In this document: piece by piece, positions 20,211-33,724 of the stretch
Layout of the letters: each line of letters starts with the position of its first letter
How positions within the stretch are numbered: position 1 is the first letter of the stretch
Source of the DNA: Capitulum mitella
Lineage: Eukaryota; Arthropoda; Thecostraca; Pollicipedomorpha; Pollicipedidae
Reading direction: 5' to 3'
Length of the DNA: 64,000 bases
NCBI GenBank assembly: GCA_030062745.1
Contig: CP099845.1
Location: 18,454,903-18,518,902 of the forward strand
Position numbers and translations under genes: made by a program
Notes under the pieces: generated by a model
Told to the model about the DNA's origin: nothing
The model's input: the letters and a program-made list of their open reading frames with translations, nothing else
The model's database searches: none

Positions 20211-20310
20211 GTTCGCGAACAGCTGGCCGGTCGGCGGCGAAGTCGCGAACGAACATAGACGAACACAGACGAACAGCAGTTCGTGAACTGTTCACGAACT
20301 GATGGTGAAC
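20211..20310. repeat. GTTCGCGAAC palindrome-bearing repeat, copy 2
   Basis: Contains GTTCGCGAAC, then GTTCGTGAAC and GTTCACGAAC in a row. Homologous to 18306-18390 in the same orientation. The two copies lie on either side of TT1 copy A. Confidence 0.7.
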
Positions 20311-20859
20311 ACCCATCCTTGTATTCAATGACAAGCTCCAACCACCGGCGGAACCAGATCGCGTCCTGAGGGAAGGAGGAAAGTCCCCATCAGCCCAGCC
20401 CAACGCCTCCTGATGCTGATATCTACTCGGTTTTCGGCCACTTTGTTTCGCTATGTTATGTTTATATAAACCGATTCCTATTCTGAAAATATAAGTCATT
20501 TCTACGTCAAAAACCGCTAACTGGCAAACAAGTTGGGTTCCGGTTTTTCCAGCAAAATAAGACCAATGCCTTGTTGACCTATTCCTGGATCCTTCGAAGC
20601 CCCAGCTGTGGTAGAAGACAAATCGACGCTGGCGTTTCCAAGGCAAAAGTAACAAATGTTTGTCACAATTCACGGAACGTTTGCTAGGCAAAATCGACAG
20701 CGATGAACCTCGACTTGTTTTTATTAAAAACAACTAAGAGTAATTCAACAAAAAGTTTGATGAGCTCGCATGTAAACGGAAAACCAATCGCGTCCATTTT
20801 CCGAACTGGTCGGCTGAAGCTCGCTTGCGGCTTCCCTGTGCAGCCCTGAAGGCTTACGC

Positions 20860-21365
20860 CTCCCTGAAATGACATCAGGAGTTCCTGTGACTCCCCAAAC
20901 ACTTGATCGAGGCCAGGCTCTCCCGCCTGATCCGAAACAGCCGCCCCCGCCACCAAATCCAAAATCAGAGCAGCGTTTCCCATCCGGTCTGCGAGTACGT
21001 CCTCCCAAGGGCTCCCTTGCTCGCGCGACGGAGGCGGCGGCTGGTGGGCAGCGACGACAGCGCAGCGGTCCGCAGACCGCGCTCTGCCGGCGCGTCTGCC
21101 TCGGCAGACCGTGCTCTGACGGCGCGGCGACAGCGGCGACAGGAACGGTTCGCGGCGCGGCGCGACGGCAGGCGGACGGTGCCGCCGCCGCCGTCGCCGG
21201 GCCGCTGAGTGACGGCGCGCCCCGCCTCCGAGCCGATACGATCTCGAGCGCTGACGGAGCGCGGCGGCGCCGGCGGCGGCGGCAGAGGTGGCCGCCGACG
21301 CCGCTGGACCGCCGGCTGCAGCAGCGACGCTCGGGGGACGTGGGGGCGATGTGGACTGGCTCGTG
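20860..21365. other. CpG island
   Basis: Strongly GC-rich and CpG-rich, with open frames on both strands. The minus frame at 20684-21502 (272 codons) is half island and half AT-richer sequence with no recognised domain. Confidence 0.6.
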
Positions 21366-21399
21366 ATGCGTTTCGGCTGTGATGGGCGATATAGCCCGC

Positions 21400-22310
21400 T
21401 GACATGGTCAGTGGTGTGTCGCAAGGAAGAGGTACGATTACACGACGAAGCATAGTGATGTGACCAGGCAAGCGGGAACGATAGACTCACAGGTGGTATC
21501 ACTAGTTAACATGGTCCAGTAAGGTGGTCTGATGACTTGGACCAGTTGAATGACGGACTACATAATCAAATGAAGTTGTTGTCTATCACAAATCAATAAA
21601 CTGATGAGGTGGTGCGGCGAAATAGGCTACCTGATGACATAGACCAGTGAAGTGACAAGTGATGTTCACGGCGCGCAGGCGACCACGTGACAAGAGTCAG
21701 TGAAATAGCTCAAGAATATGTTACACTGCATGGCGTCTCTCGGCCCGTTGAAATGAACCTGCAACATTGGATAATGACATGTTTTAGCCACGTGACCTAG
21801 GACGACTCGGGGAATGGATTACCAGAGACCCGCGATGTAACCTGAAGATGACAGTGGCGACGTTACCTGACAACGTAAGCCGTAATGATATCATGGCCTC
21901 ACGACGTGACGAGAAAGGCTGACTCGTAACATCATTTGAAAACGTGAATAATAACATCACATGATGGCATGATCCGTCACAAGTCTGTGCACGGTGTGAC
22001 CTGAAGAAATCAAGAGACCTAAGAAGTAATAACTTGACGTAAATATGTGGCGTGTAATGTGACGCAATGATGTAACTTAATGGCGTGACATGACTACGTG
22101 TTTTAAAAATGTCCCCTGATAGCGTCACCTGATGATGTTGCCCAGTGGCGTCACGTGATGGCGTGAGCCGGTGACGTAAAGGGATGACATAAACTGATGA
22201 TACTATCTAACCACGTCATCTGATGATACGACCTGATCACGAGATGTGATCGCGTGACTTAGTGACGTCATTTGATGACGTGGGTCAATGACACGGACCA
22301 TTATGGTTCG
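21400..22310. repeat. Degenerate TGATGAC/GTGACGT repeat tract
   Basis: About 900 bp built from worn units of roughly 20-25 bp around CTGATGAC..G.CC..GTGACGT. TGACG, CACGTGA and GATGA recur throughout, including a perfect TGACGTCA at 22263-22270. It reads as an old minisatellite rather than coding DNA. Confidence 0.65.
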
Positions 22311-24035
22311 TTCCTCGGCGAGCCATAACGCCCCGGGAGGGCGAAACACTCGCCCAGCAACTGGATCCACTGCCAACCCGGCCACCTTGACGTGTTACAT
22401 CAGAGCGAGGGGCTTGTTGTGCCTGAACCTGCTCCTCTGTCCGCGCTGACCCTTCCGTCGGCACGTGCCGTCCAGCCCTGGAAACTGGCACCGCCCCGGC
22501 CAGCGGACGGGGCCGCCTCGTCTCTATTGAGTTATTGACTATGTGAAAACAAATGTTCCCGCCAGAACGCGGAAATAAACCATTCCGGGGTGAGTCAGAG
22601 AGACTGATGGAGGCGCCGATAAAAACACGAAACAGATGTTTATCCCATTCCTGACACGAGTCGCCGGAGGCGCATGCCGGCAGCGCTGCGCTCTACGATT
22701 ATTCTCACGTCAGCGGCGTCGCCAGACCGACGCCGTTCCTAATATTTACCCGTGCGGCTCAGGAAATACATCAGACGTTTCCTGAGTTGTAAATGGAAAA
22801 TAGCGTCGATGATCTATTGGACGGTCTGAGTATTTAATGACTGGAAATAACGCGGGGGAATGACGACAACTCGCCGTATGCCGTAAGCAGCATACTTAAT
22901 TCCCACAGCAATCATATTAGACGAAGGCTCTTTCACTGGCCATTTTGTTATTAATCCTATGCTGTCATGTCTCCCTTTGACTTGAAGTAAATAAGCACAG
23001 ATGTGTAGCAAATGTAGCCCGAGTTTCAAGATAGCTGAACTTCTAATTCGTATTTTGGGGACCAGTTACCAGGGCGACTGTCTTGGCCCCGTCCATATAA
23101 ATCGGAACTGAATCCTTTTCTGTTCCGTTTAAAACGCCAGCCACCGCACGACAACAATGAAGAGACGGATGGCTTCTTTGAACGATCATAATGTGACGAC
23201 AAATCGGTCGCATCGCATGATGTCCCACCTTAAGTGCCCAGGTAGGCGTCGCTTTCAGCACGGTAGTTGAATGAGAATGCTTGCAATGTTATCCTCGAAT
23301 CGATCAGTATATATCGCAGGCCCGCTAGACGTCTACATGGCCACCGTGAGTGCGAAACACGATACCAGGTTTCGAACCAGTTTAAAGCAGCCCGCTGGCT
23401 ACATGCTGGCGCGACACGCGATGGATATCTCTCCATCGCCCGACGGTCTAGCGTTCTCAGTCAAGCCGTGATCGCCACACGGCTGAAACGACCTCGCCTG
23501 TCAATCGATCAACGGCGGCAATGCCCGTCACCGCGCGGCCGTTTGCCTGCGGCCGCCTCCATACAGGTCCATCAGATAGTGTCCGGCCGCGTCGAGCTTG
23601 CGGACACCCAGGCCCGGCGAGCGGGGACGCCGTCGGGCCGCGGCGAGCACAGCGGCGGCCCGGCCGGCGCGGGGAGCCGACTCGGCGCCCGGCAGCAGCG
23701 CCGCGCGGCGTCTCCAGCGCGATGTCTGGCTCCCGGGCGGACCCGAGTCACGGGGAGCTGGGATCTTCCGCGGCGTGGAGGTATCACGTCTGGCGCTGCG
23801 TGAACGTACCGCGCCTGATCCCTGCGAGGACTCGATCCGCGGTCCGGAGTGACGGCATGACGCGCGGCCGAGTGTGATTACGTGTTGCCCGGCTCCACGC
23901 GATGGTCCTGACAGAGCCGTCCCTGCCAGACAGCGGCGGCGGCGGCGGGACGGGGCTCGGCCGGTCGCCACTCGCCGCAGCCGCAGCCGCCGCCGATAAT
24001 CCGTCGGCGCAGGCGACGGCGGCCTTGTCCGCGGC

Positions 24036-24106
24036 GGCGTCGCCCGGCGGCCGCTGACGGCGCGAGGACGGGTCGGTCGGCGGCCGCTGACGGCGCGAGG
24101 ACGGGC
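24036..24106. repeat. GC-rich tandem duplication
   Basis: Two copies of GGCGGCCGCTGACGGCGC with the following GAGGACGGG lie about 37 bp apart. Confidence 0.8.
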
Positions 24107-27100
24107 GGCGCGGCTCGGCTCTCGGCCCCGTCTGACCGCCAGACAGCCGGCCCGGCCCGGTGGCGCCCGGCCGGGACGGCAGCCGGGTCCGGACCGCGAC
24201 CGAGTCGCCGTCGGCCGGGGGACGCGACGGTGGTTGGCGCTTCGGGAGAGGGCGGGCCCCTCCGGTGGCGAGGGTCAGTGAGGGGGTATTTGGCGCAAGG
24301 TCAGAGAGGCGCTCCCGTGGGATGGCTAGCTTCGTGGCTAACCATGGCTGGGAATTTCGGCGATTTCATGACCTGGCATTCCGAACTCGGTTTCTAGCTC
24401 ATCCGTGTTCGCCTGAGCTCCGGGCTTGGGCTGGTATGTCTATGATATCATGGAGCAAGCTCCTTTTGCGGAAGATGCCGAATTTGTCATCTCTGACCCC
24501 AACAAGCGGCGGATTTCTGGCGCGACTAATCGTCCCGCCAAATCTTTGACGAAGCGTCGCAGCGGGCGACCCCGTCCCGTTCGAACCGTCCGCGGGTTTC
24601 AGAAAAGCGCGTCGTCCGCGCCGGCGCGGTACCTGGAAGTCTGCGCGACCGGGCGTACCCGCTGTATATTTATCCCGTGAGCCACGGAGAGCGGCCGTCA
24701 ATCAGCGCGGTGTTGTTTACCGGGCCGGTCGGCGGCCGACTGGAGGCTGGGAACGGCTCCGATTGTTGGGGCGTCTGCGCCAACGAGACGGTGCACCCAG
24801 TCGTGCTCCCACTCCCGAACGGTCTGTTCCCGCGGCGACTTCGGCGTGCGCAGTCGTGAATCTTCGGTAGTTCAGTTGCAATGATAAAAAGACGCAGTCG
24901 GGATTTATGGATGACCAAACGTTAGAGGGTCGTATTTTTCGCGTTTTATTCTTGTATAAATTTAGTTAGGAGGTGATGAAGTGGATAGCACTGGGATCAG
25001 AGTCAACGCTGCACCGAGTTGCCGGCCCCTGACCAGCCACCCACGCCACCGTGTCTCCAAATACGGAGCAACTTTGCACCACTCGCCAAACCAGACGGCG
25101 CTGGAGGATCTTTACCGTACCGAGCAACTCCACGACACGGCCGCCAGGTGGCCGGCCAACCCTTCCAATCTCGGGACAAATATAGGATCTCGTTCCGCCA
25201 CTTGAACTCAGCGCCTGCCACACACCGGACTCCGTTGCCCTGATCCTTATCCACCACGTCACGTTGACATCATCGCCTGGTTAAATGGACTACGTAACGA
25301 ATCAATGAATGAAATGAAAGAGCTGTTTCGCATAACGTTACGATTCACGTTAACGTAACGAATCAATGACAGCAATATCTGCAAGCCCGTCTTTTCGCTG
25401 TAAGCACAACCAGTGTACGAGTATTTTCAAAGATGTAAGAGCCGGGGCCACTTTAAAGCGTCTTCGGCCCATATAACAACAGAGCTAATGTTCAAATTCT
25501 CTAGTCTGAAGGATCGCCGCCCTTCCGACCTAACAGCTGTTACTAACATGTTGGGGACTTATATTCACCATCTTTTCAAAACAATATCCAGCATATTTTA
25601 CCCATCCCAATGACGCAGCCTTCGTGAACTATTAAAACTGACAATGAATACACATTTCCACATTTACAAAAACGACACCTCAACAGCATTCTTAGTGTGA
25701 CCTGCACAATAATATTTCTACATTTGTTTGCGTGACTGCATTTCGGGTCTGAACTTTTCATTCTAACGCAGATGTGAAGAAACCTCCATAATGTCCAAAC
25801 ATTCCAAGGTGACTAACCCAGATGCGCACTTCAAAGCCTCAATTTTTCTTTTTCATAAGCAGTAGGAATCTATTAAAAAGCATCAAGGACTTCTTCGTTG
25901 GTGGTGAATTTGTGGACAACTGAATGTCCACAGCATTTCGTTTAAAGCAGCACTCACATTTTTCAGACCGTTTGGAATACGGGAACTCGTTCCTGCGTCC
26001 TGTTCCATCGCGGACCCAATACTCGGGTATCAGTTACCAGTTAACAGAACAAACCGTATAACTGCAGAGCACCGTCAAGTTAATGGGAGGACCGATGGAT
26101 CCTTGCACACGATGCGTCATTCGGCAATTATTCACTTAGTTTTCATTCTTTGCAGCAATTCTAAGCAATTGATACCAACCTATACACGCAAAGCAAAAGT
26201 CATACGCGAAGGATATTTAATCCGTTTAAAATAAGACTGATGGTAGATACGCCATATATGTCTCAGAGGCCCACTGTAATAAAATCAATTAATATCTGTG
26301 GGGCTCACGTGTACAGGGATGAAAATCTAGTAGTCAGAGCTCAAACACCCAGCCTGCCCGACGACTGCATGCCGCCATGGACTCTGGAAACACCGCGAGC
26401 GTGATACGCCATGAACGCTGGTAAATATCCTCCATTAGCCGCGAAATGTTATTATTTTAATGACCAGTTTACCTACATCATTGCGAACCGTTACTCATTA
26501 TCAGCGCTAAGTTATGGCGGCGATAAATAAGCGGCACAGCATCTGCAGACTCGCAAATCCGGGTGGGAGTGACTCTGCTCGTTTTGCATCTCCCTCGTAG
26601 ATTAGAACAGATGATATCGGCTTTTGTTGGCTGCTTCTGTATAAGTGGCTGGATGGCCCGGCGCATCGTCAAATGCCATTTGTCTTGGGTCCGACACACG
26701 CGGTAGCAATTCGCAATTAGGACCGTGACTGGTCGGCATACTAAGCGGGTGCAAGAGGACCCATCGGCCGCGGCCGCGAGCGGTGTCGGCGAGCGAGAGG
26801 ACGAGCGAAGCGAGCGAGCGAAGAGTAGCTCCCTGCACCCCAGTGTTAATGGTCCATTGCACGGTGGGAATGCTCAGCCTTTCGCGCACTTGTGCGGATC
26901 TATGACACATCATCCAGAATGAAGACGTATGGGAAGGCATGCATGTCTAACAGTCTACAACTCGACGCCTTCGCACTGTGTCGGCGTTCATCATGGCACC
27001 GAAGTGCAAAGTGATGCAATGGTTACGCTGTCCCTACCGCATATGCACTGCACAAAGGCCCAGCCCGAGGGAAATTCAGGAATTTTGCACAGTCTGCACG

Positions 27101-27272
27101 TTAATTGAGGGTAATTCAGGTTCCATCCATTGCTAGCTTCTGACAGCCGCCGAGCGTCCCAATGGCTCGCACACATGAACCGGACCCAGGACCCAAACTA
27201 CGGCCAAAAGAGGGCACGTCTCGACAACCAGCCGATAATCCCCACGTCGTGGAACTAGTTCACGTGTTCTGT

Positions 27273-27292
27273 AAAAAAAAAAAAAAAAAAAA
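27273..27292. repeat. Poly-A tract (20 A)
   Basis: An uninterrupted run of 20 A. No retrotransposon body was recognised beside it. Confidence 0.95.
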
Positions 27293-30200
27293 TGCAGGAC
27301 TCACATAGTTAAAGGTCTAAACACAAACTTCAAAAGAGAATGTGAAGCGGAACTGGACCATGTCAACGCCACCGAAGTACCTGTTACATGAGACATTCAT
27401 TGTTTGCATCAGTTATCGATGCGCGACTTTCAAGACAAGACTGAAAAGTAAACAGAATGAGTTTTTTCATCGGTAGACCACTGCATCATCGTCGTCAAAA
27501 TCAGTTTCTTTTTCCGAATGAATCTTCCGCAATTTTAGAAATGAGTCAGGTGCCATTTTCTACTGGAGCACGTGACAATACATTTCATTTTAGGCGTGTT
27601 CCCTAGTGCACGTGCTGGAATTTTACTTCCAACCACCCTGGACTCACGGCTGCAAACAGCCGCGAACAGCTTTCGGATTGAAATGGACATCGAGAAACAT
27701 TTATTTCAGTGTCGTAGGCGGTGATAAAGGAGAAAAATAGTTCGGGCTCAATAAAACCTCTGACACAGCGCAACTGTTCATGGCAGCGGGTAGTCTTTGT
27801 ATGCTTTGTATGGTAAGGTCCTCCTTTACAGCACTTGAAAAATACCCCCATGAAAACCTCGTGGTGCAGTGTCCTGAAAAAGAAACGCGATGTCATAAAC
27901 TCCAGCCAGCCGCCGTCCAGGCAGAAGGTCGCGGATGCGCCGGGGTCCGCGTGTCACTCAGGAGACCCATTTTCTGCAGAGCTCCACGCGAGCCACGTGG
28001 GGCATGCGTGGGCTGCAAGGCATGCCCGGGGTCGTCTGTGCCGACATCAAGCCGCCCAGATGGCTGCAGGTTCGCACCGAGGCCGACAGCGTCGTCCGCG
28101 GCAAGTACCCGCAGAATTCTGCGAACGGCTTCGTGCGCGGCATTAGCGGAGCTCGGTTGAGTTCAGGAAGGCAACGGACACGTAGCCGAGACATTGCTTC
28201 CGCGAATATTTTGTCTGTGAGGGTTATTAATCCTTCCTCATAGGTCTGTTCGTCCGATTCGGTATCATTTTTCGTACTGTTCCGAAAGTTTATGGAGACA
28301 TTTATACATTACGTAACGGTCGAGGGGGTTGTAACCGGAGTTATGCCATGGCTTAGAAATATGATTCGCGATTGACAATGCATCAAAAAAGGAGGGATAA
28401 AGCACGTCAACAACGTTCATGTTATTTACGGACGGCTCCTAACTTTCGCATGGCATTTATGCGCGTCATCAGTGCACCGTAACGGCTGAGTTGCACCGAA
28501 GAAAACGCCCACAGAACGTCAACCACAGCGTCAGGAAGAAGCCAGAGCGGCGGCCTCTCGTCCAGCCGAACTGGACTGCAGCTCCCCGGGCCGGGCGGCC
28601 GTGACGCACGTGACGGCCGTGACGGCGGCGCGGCTGACTGGCGGCCGGCCGGCGCGCGCCGCCGCCGCGTCACGGCACGTGACGGCCGGCCGGCGGCGCC
28701 AGGCTCGGCCGCCGGCCGCCACTATTTACAATGCGGCATGACCTCAGCCCGGACGGCCGCGGCAGCCGCTTTAATGAGGCTGAGAATCAAACGGAGATGA
28801 TTTACTCGCGCCGCGCGGAGCCCCCTGCCGGCGCGGGGGGGGGCTGCCGCGGGGGGCTGTCGCCAGGGGGGCGACGGGGTTGCTCATCCCTCAGACGAGT
28901 TGGCCGCTCTGGTGCCGCCGTATAGTGCCAGCAACGGCATGATTAATGCACATTGTTCCACACCATTTGCGGGGAATTTCGCGTTACTGCAGACACATTC
29001 CAGCCATCTGCCGGAGTCGAAGCGGCGAGTTTGGTGCTGCCCGGCCCTGAACGTTTCGTCCGATCCGGCGGTCGACCGCGCCCGTCCAATTCTGTCGGAT
29101 CGCCGGCGCTTTCCCGTCGACGACCGAATGTCGGTCATTTACCAGCGATTTTAAAGAAAATCAACCGCTGCCGAATATGAGAAAAACCCAAACGCGGGAC
29201 GCCGCAGTCAAACACTGTTTTAGCACCGCTCGACAGTGCTGAGACGGATTGACTGAGAACAACTAACAGCCCGTGCACAAGAGTTCTGCAGACGAATTAA
29301 ACTCTCGCAGCAAAAAAGTTAATTTCGTACATCTCGGCCCATACCATGTCAATACTTCCAGATCATCAAACTCGCAGGCGATGTTCTGTAGATTTCCGAA
29401 AATTATGGTGGATGGAGAGGTTTTAAATCCGTTTCAATCCGTTTAGTTCCAGTCCCTGTCATACGTCTTATGTTAAAATCTCCGAAAAGTGACGGGTGTG
29501 CAGCAGACCTTCCCCGTCCTCAGGACCGCAAGCCAGGGCTGTAATAAAGGCAGGCGCAGATCAAGATTTTGGGAAAGGGCGAACAGAGTGTCTCCTGAGC
29601 CATCCCAGTTTAAAATCAGGAGTTCGGGCGGCAATCCGTTGAGAAAAGGAGGCGATGGGTTGTCCTCTCCTGGGCTCGCGCCTGCACGTTTTAAACAACG
29701 TCAAACGTACATCACCATAACCATAACTTTGACCATATGCTGGCAAATATTGTGCGACTCACCGCAGTAAATTGAATTAGTGGGTATTATGACATAAGCC
29801 GGGCTGCTGGTGTGGAAACCAAATGGCTCTTCTTGTATCTGTTTGCATTAAATCAGAAACGTTTCTCAAACGCAGAGGTAAGACGAAGTCTGGTATATGT
29901 TATACGGAATGGCTGTGTTCATCTGACATTTATCAGACCAGCGTTTTGGTGGCAAAATGGCACTGATAATATAAATTTTGTTCTGTTTTTCTTTTGTCTT
30001 ATGATGTATAATTCCGATATTTTTGTGAAGCTAAACAAATCGATAATTCCTGGAACAGACAACCGGGATATTTTGTTCTGTTTACACGCTAAAGATGTTT
30101 CAATCATTTTTGGCTGCCTTTCCCGCACCGTTTGTCTGTACGATAAAACTGGAGCGGTCAGCCAGACTTGGTCTTGTGACCCTAACCCTGATACTCACGC

Positions 30201-33200
30201 TCCAACGCTGATGCTTGATATTTTGAAATGTGCGCTTTAAACGCCAGGATGTTGCGTGGGTACACATTAAACGACAAATTGTCGTTTTCCACTGGCTTGC
30301 TGTTCGAGAACTTGAAGCTGAAGCTGTAGAGAGAACTCAGAAATCCAGTTCAGGGTCCTTCAAATGAGTCGGGAGGTAAATGTGGCTGACGACTGAGGAC
30401 AACCCCTTGCTTTCTTCTTCTTCCGCAAGGGTGTCTTCCAGCCGTGGTGAATTCCCGGACTGGGTTCATTGCGCAGGCAGATACATGAAGCCTAAAAGAC
30501 CGTGTTATGTTGCGCCCCATTAATAATGTTTATGTTGCTTTGCAATTAACACGTAAATTGAGCCACATGTTATCAAAAGACAACATGAACATTTCTGCGA
30601 AAATCCCGTAAGCCTATGGAATGCAACCTACGTACCGTTATCAAGCTTCCTCCGATGGGGAACGAGATGCATAGCGTGCAGTTGGATGTAACAGGTTGTT
30701 TAAAAGGACTAAACGATCACATCACTGCTACATGCTAAACTTTTGCAAACAATGACAAAGTGGCGGAACCAAAGTTCTTCTTCAACTTGCAGCACTGCTT
30801 ATGACGCAGGTACAGAACCCATAATGCTGCACTCCACCTACTGCATCGAACTGAGAATCATTACTCCTAGAAACGCAAACTGTTGATATTTCGGTACTGC
30901 GGGGTGGGCTTATATTAGCTGACAGTCTCCAAGATCAATTTCTCGTGAGTCATGTCAGATCCAATTTCGGTAGGACAGTAAGGCTTTAGGACTTCCAGCA
31001 CGGATTCAGAGTTCCGAAAGCTCGATCATGAATCTCAGCACCCCGAGCCGATGTCAACGGCAACATCGGTTAAAACGTGTTCCAAGCGCCTCGAAACTTT
31101 GTAAAAAGAAAATCGCATGACGCCGAATTTTCACTACGGCTACAAGGCTCCAGCTCAAGCTTGCTCCTAGTGCAGTACGTCAATGAATGTTCGCTCATGC
31201 GGTGGAGTTAGCGGAATACAGAAAAGGCGCTACGAAACGATCACCACTGTCATTTTGCAACCTCTTATGACCTGACTGTTATCCCAAATCGCTCCACGTT
31301 GTGACCACCGCAACCAACATTCTGCGCCGTTCGCCGTAGATGCAACGAAACTCGTGCAGCCAGCGGCGGACGTCGAATGCCGTCATTGCTCCGCTCCCCA
31401 ACTCAGGCTCCAGTATTCTCTCCCGACATCTACAGCCACGCTGCGGGCTCAGTCGGGAAAGTTTAATAGGCTGTGACGAGCAAGGCCCAAATGGCTAAGC
31501 TTTAGCTGTCTGAGAGTCAGAAACATTGCGCAGGCATTGAAATGTGCCGACACCCGGCATCTAGACCTCTCGTAAGCCATCCGACTGTTTCGCAATACAT
31601 AAGGGCCAGCCAGGGCCGCCAACGTCGACGCCGCTCTCCGTCGCTGACGACGCACCCGCCAACGCCCCTGTTGGCGCACCTTCCGCGTGACGAGCAGTTT
31701 GTGGAGCGTGCAGCTGTCAGCGCGCGCCAACAGAAAAAGGCGCGGCCAGTGGCGCGGAGCGAAGACCGACGGCTGATTGGCAGGCCGGCGGCCGCGTTTT
31801 TCCTCGGCACGCGCCACCCGCTGAACTGATTTCGGGCGCCGTCGGTGAGGGAGAGAGAGACCCAAGGACGCTGCCGGCGCGGAGAGGAAGCACCGTTGTC
31901 CTCGTTGCAGGTTTGCTTTGGCTGCCACACGACGCCAGCGTTTAACGGGTCCGCGACTGACGCGCATTGCATACCTGGGGCTTAGGTCGATATGCTTTGA
32001 ACTGTGCTGTTGCTAATTTGATGGATTAGGAAGGGACACCGACATGGGAAGCCAATCATGGCATGACAGTTTTTTGAGGACCATAAGCCACCACATAAAG
32101 TCCACAGAGATACTCCAGCAAAATGCGGAGTTGACAAGTGGAATTTAAACAGCAGATAATCGTGCAGCTCAGACAAGATAACGCCGACGACATCAGTTTA
32201 CAAACGCTGATGCTGCGGCAGCACAAGTGCTCCAACCTTGCGGTTGAGTTCCGGGAACGCTCATTGCCAGCAATCCTGTCATGCACGGCATGTGCCCAGC
32301 CGCGGCACTAACGGCGCTGGTCCGCGCCGGCATTGTCGCCACGCGGACCCTGTCGTGCGGACGCACGCTCGCGCCGGGTCCCTTCGCCCGCGGAACCGGT
32401 CCTCGTCGTCCCTGCGTCTCCGCCGGCCACGGGTCGCCGGCGGGCTCTCGGTCCGATCGCTCCGTCCAGCGCCCCCCCCCCCCCCCTCCTCGAACCAGGT
32501 TCGGCGGGGCCGCGCGTCGTGAAGCTGTCGCGGCGGCCGCTATTGAGCGGGCGCCGTCGTGAAGCTGTCGCGGCTGAGTCATGGACGGCGCGCCGCGAAC
32601 GCCGGCACGACCGGTCCCGGCCGGCCTCGGTCCACGACCCGAACGCCGACCGGTATCACCCATGCAAATCTCCTGCGTCAACCGGGCGTCGATAGCACTT
32701 GGCCGGCGGACGCGTCGCGCCGCCCGCACCGGACCGATCAGGGCCCGCCGGGAGGCGGCGGCCGACTCTCCGGCGCCGTCCGCCGCCGGAGCGGCTTCCG
32801 TCTCGGCCGCGGCGGGTCCGCGCCGACCCTGTCGCGAGGTCACCGAGGGCGGTCCGGCGTGCCGGCCGGACGCGTTCCAGCTGTGACGATCGCCGCCCGA
32901 AGGCGGCCGCCTCCCCGGCCGCCGCCGCAGTCAGCCGGGTCCGGCGCCGCGCGGCCCAGCGGGCGCGTGTAATCCACGGCCGAGCGCGCCAGCTGGACCG
33001 CGGCGGACGCGACACCACCGCAAGACGCCGGCCTTCGCGACGGCTGAGCGAAATACCCTTCCCACGTCGACGTCTGTGAATCAAAGCCTGACGGGTCAAC
33101 AGCGGGTCCCGCCAGCCGCGCCGGGCCGCCTGCAGGCTGCGGACGGTGAGCCCCGAGACCGCTGGCCGGGCCACAGGGACGGCTTTGGAGCTTTCGGGAG

Positions 33201-33724
33201 GCCTTCCTGGGCATTTGGGGCCCGCATATCTGGCATTAAAACTACGTCCAGAATTGGTTATAGATCAAAATCTGTCTTGCTCGGAGCTCAGTGCATCCTT
33301 CACCCGTCCACAGATCCCTGCGACCCAACTGATCGTTCTGCCCGTCACAACGCTCCATTCAGCTGACCAAAACGTCCACGGTGACGCCCCGCAGCTGACG
33401 TCACATCTGACGCCCGCAGACGTGACGGCCGCCCAAGCCGACGTCAGCCTAGCGGCGTCCGTTCCGCCGCGCTCTGAGAGCGCCGCCGACCCTGCACGCA
33501 GCAGCTGGAGCTGTCCGTGGACTGCTCGGCCGACAGGTCGGCGCGGACGGCCGCCGGCCTGGCCGACCAGAGGAGGGACGGCGAAACGCGCTGAAACGAC
33601 GACTTGCGCCGTCACTGGGCCCATGGCATCCTGAAGAGCCCATCAGGCGCCCCTGGAGGGCTCTTCTGGTTCCGGAAGTCAAGGGCTGATGGCAGTTCCT
33701 GCCAGACTGCTCGATGCCACCAAA

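Larger units (their letters stand above)
22311..33690. other. No confident gene; CpG islands in AT-rich DNA
   Basis: Islands lie near 23500-24300, 24540-24860, 28540-28900, 31610-31960 and 32230-33630. Other items are a 37-bp duplication (24036-24106), a run of 20 A (27273-27292), a candidate exon (27950-28150, see findings) and AT-rich stretches without recognisable content (25300-26500, 29150-31300). A 142-codon plus frame at 29812-30240 has no known domain. Confidence 0.6.

Noticed and set aside
20684-21502. 272-codon minus-strand frame
   Set aside because: The first half is compositional (island), the rest shows no recognisable domain, and no start, signal or splice context supports it.
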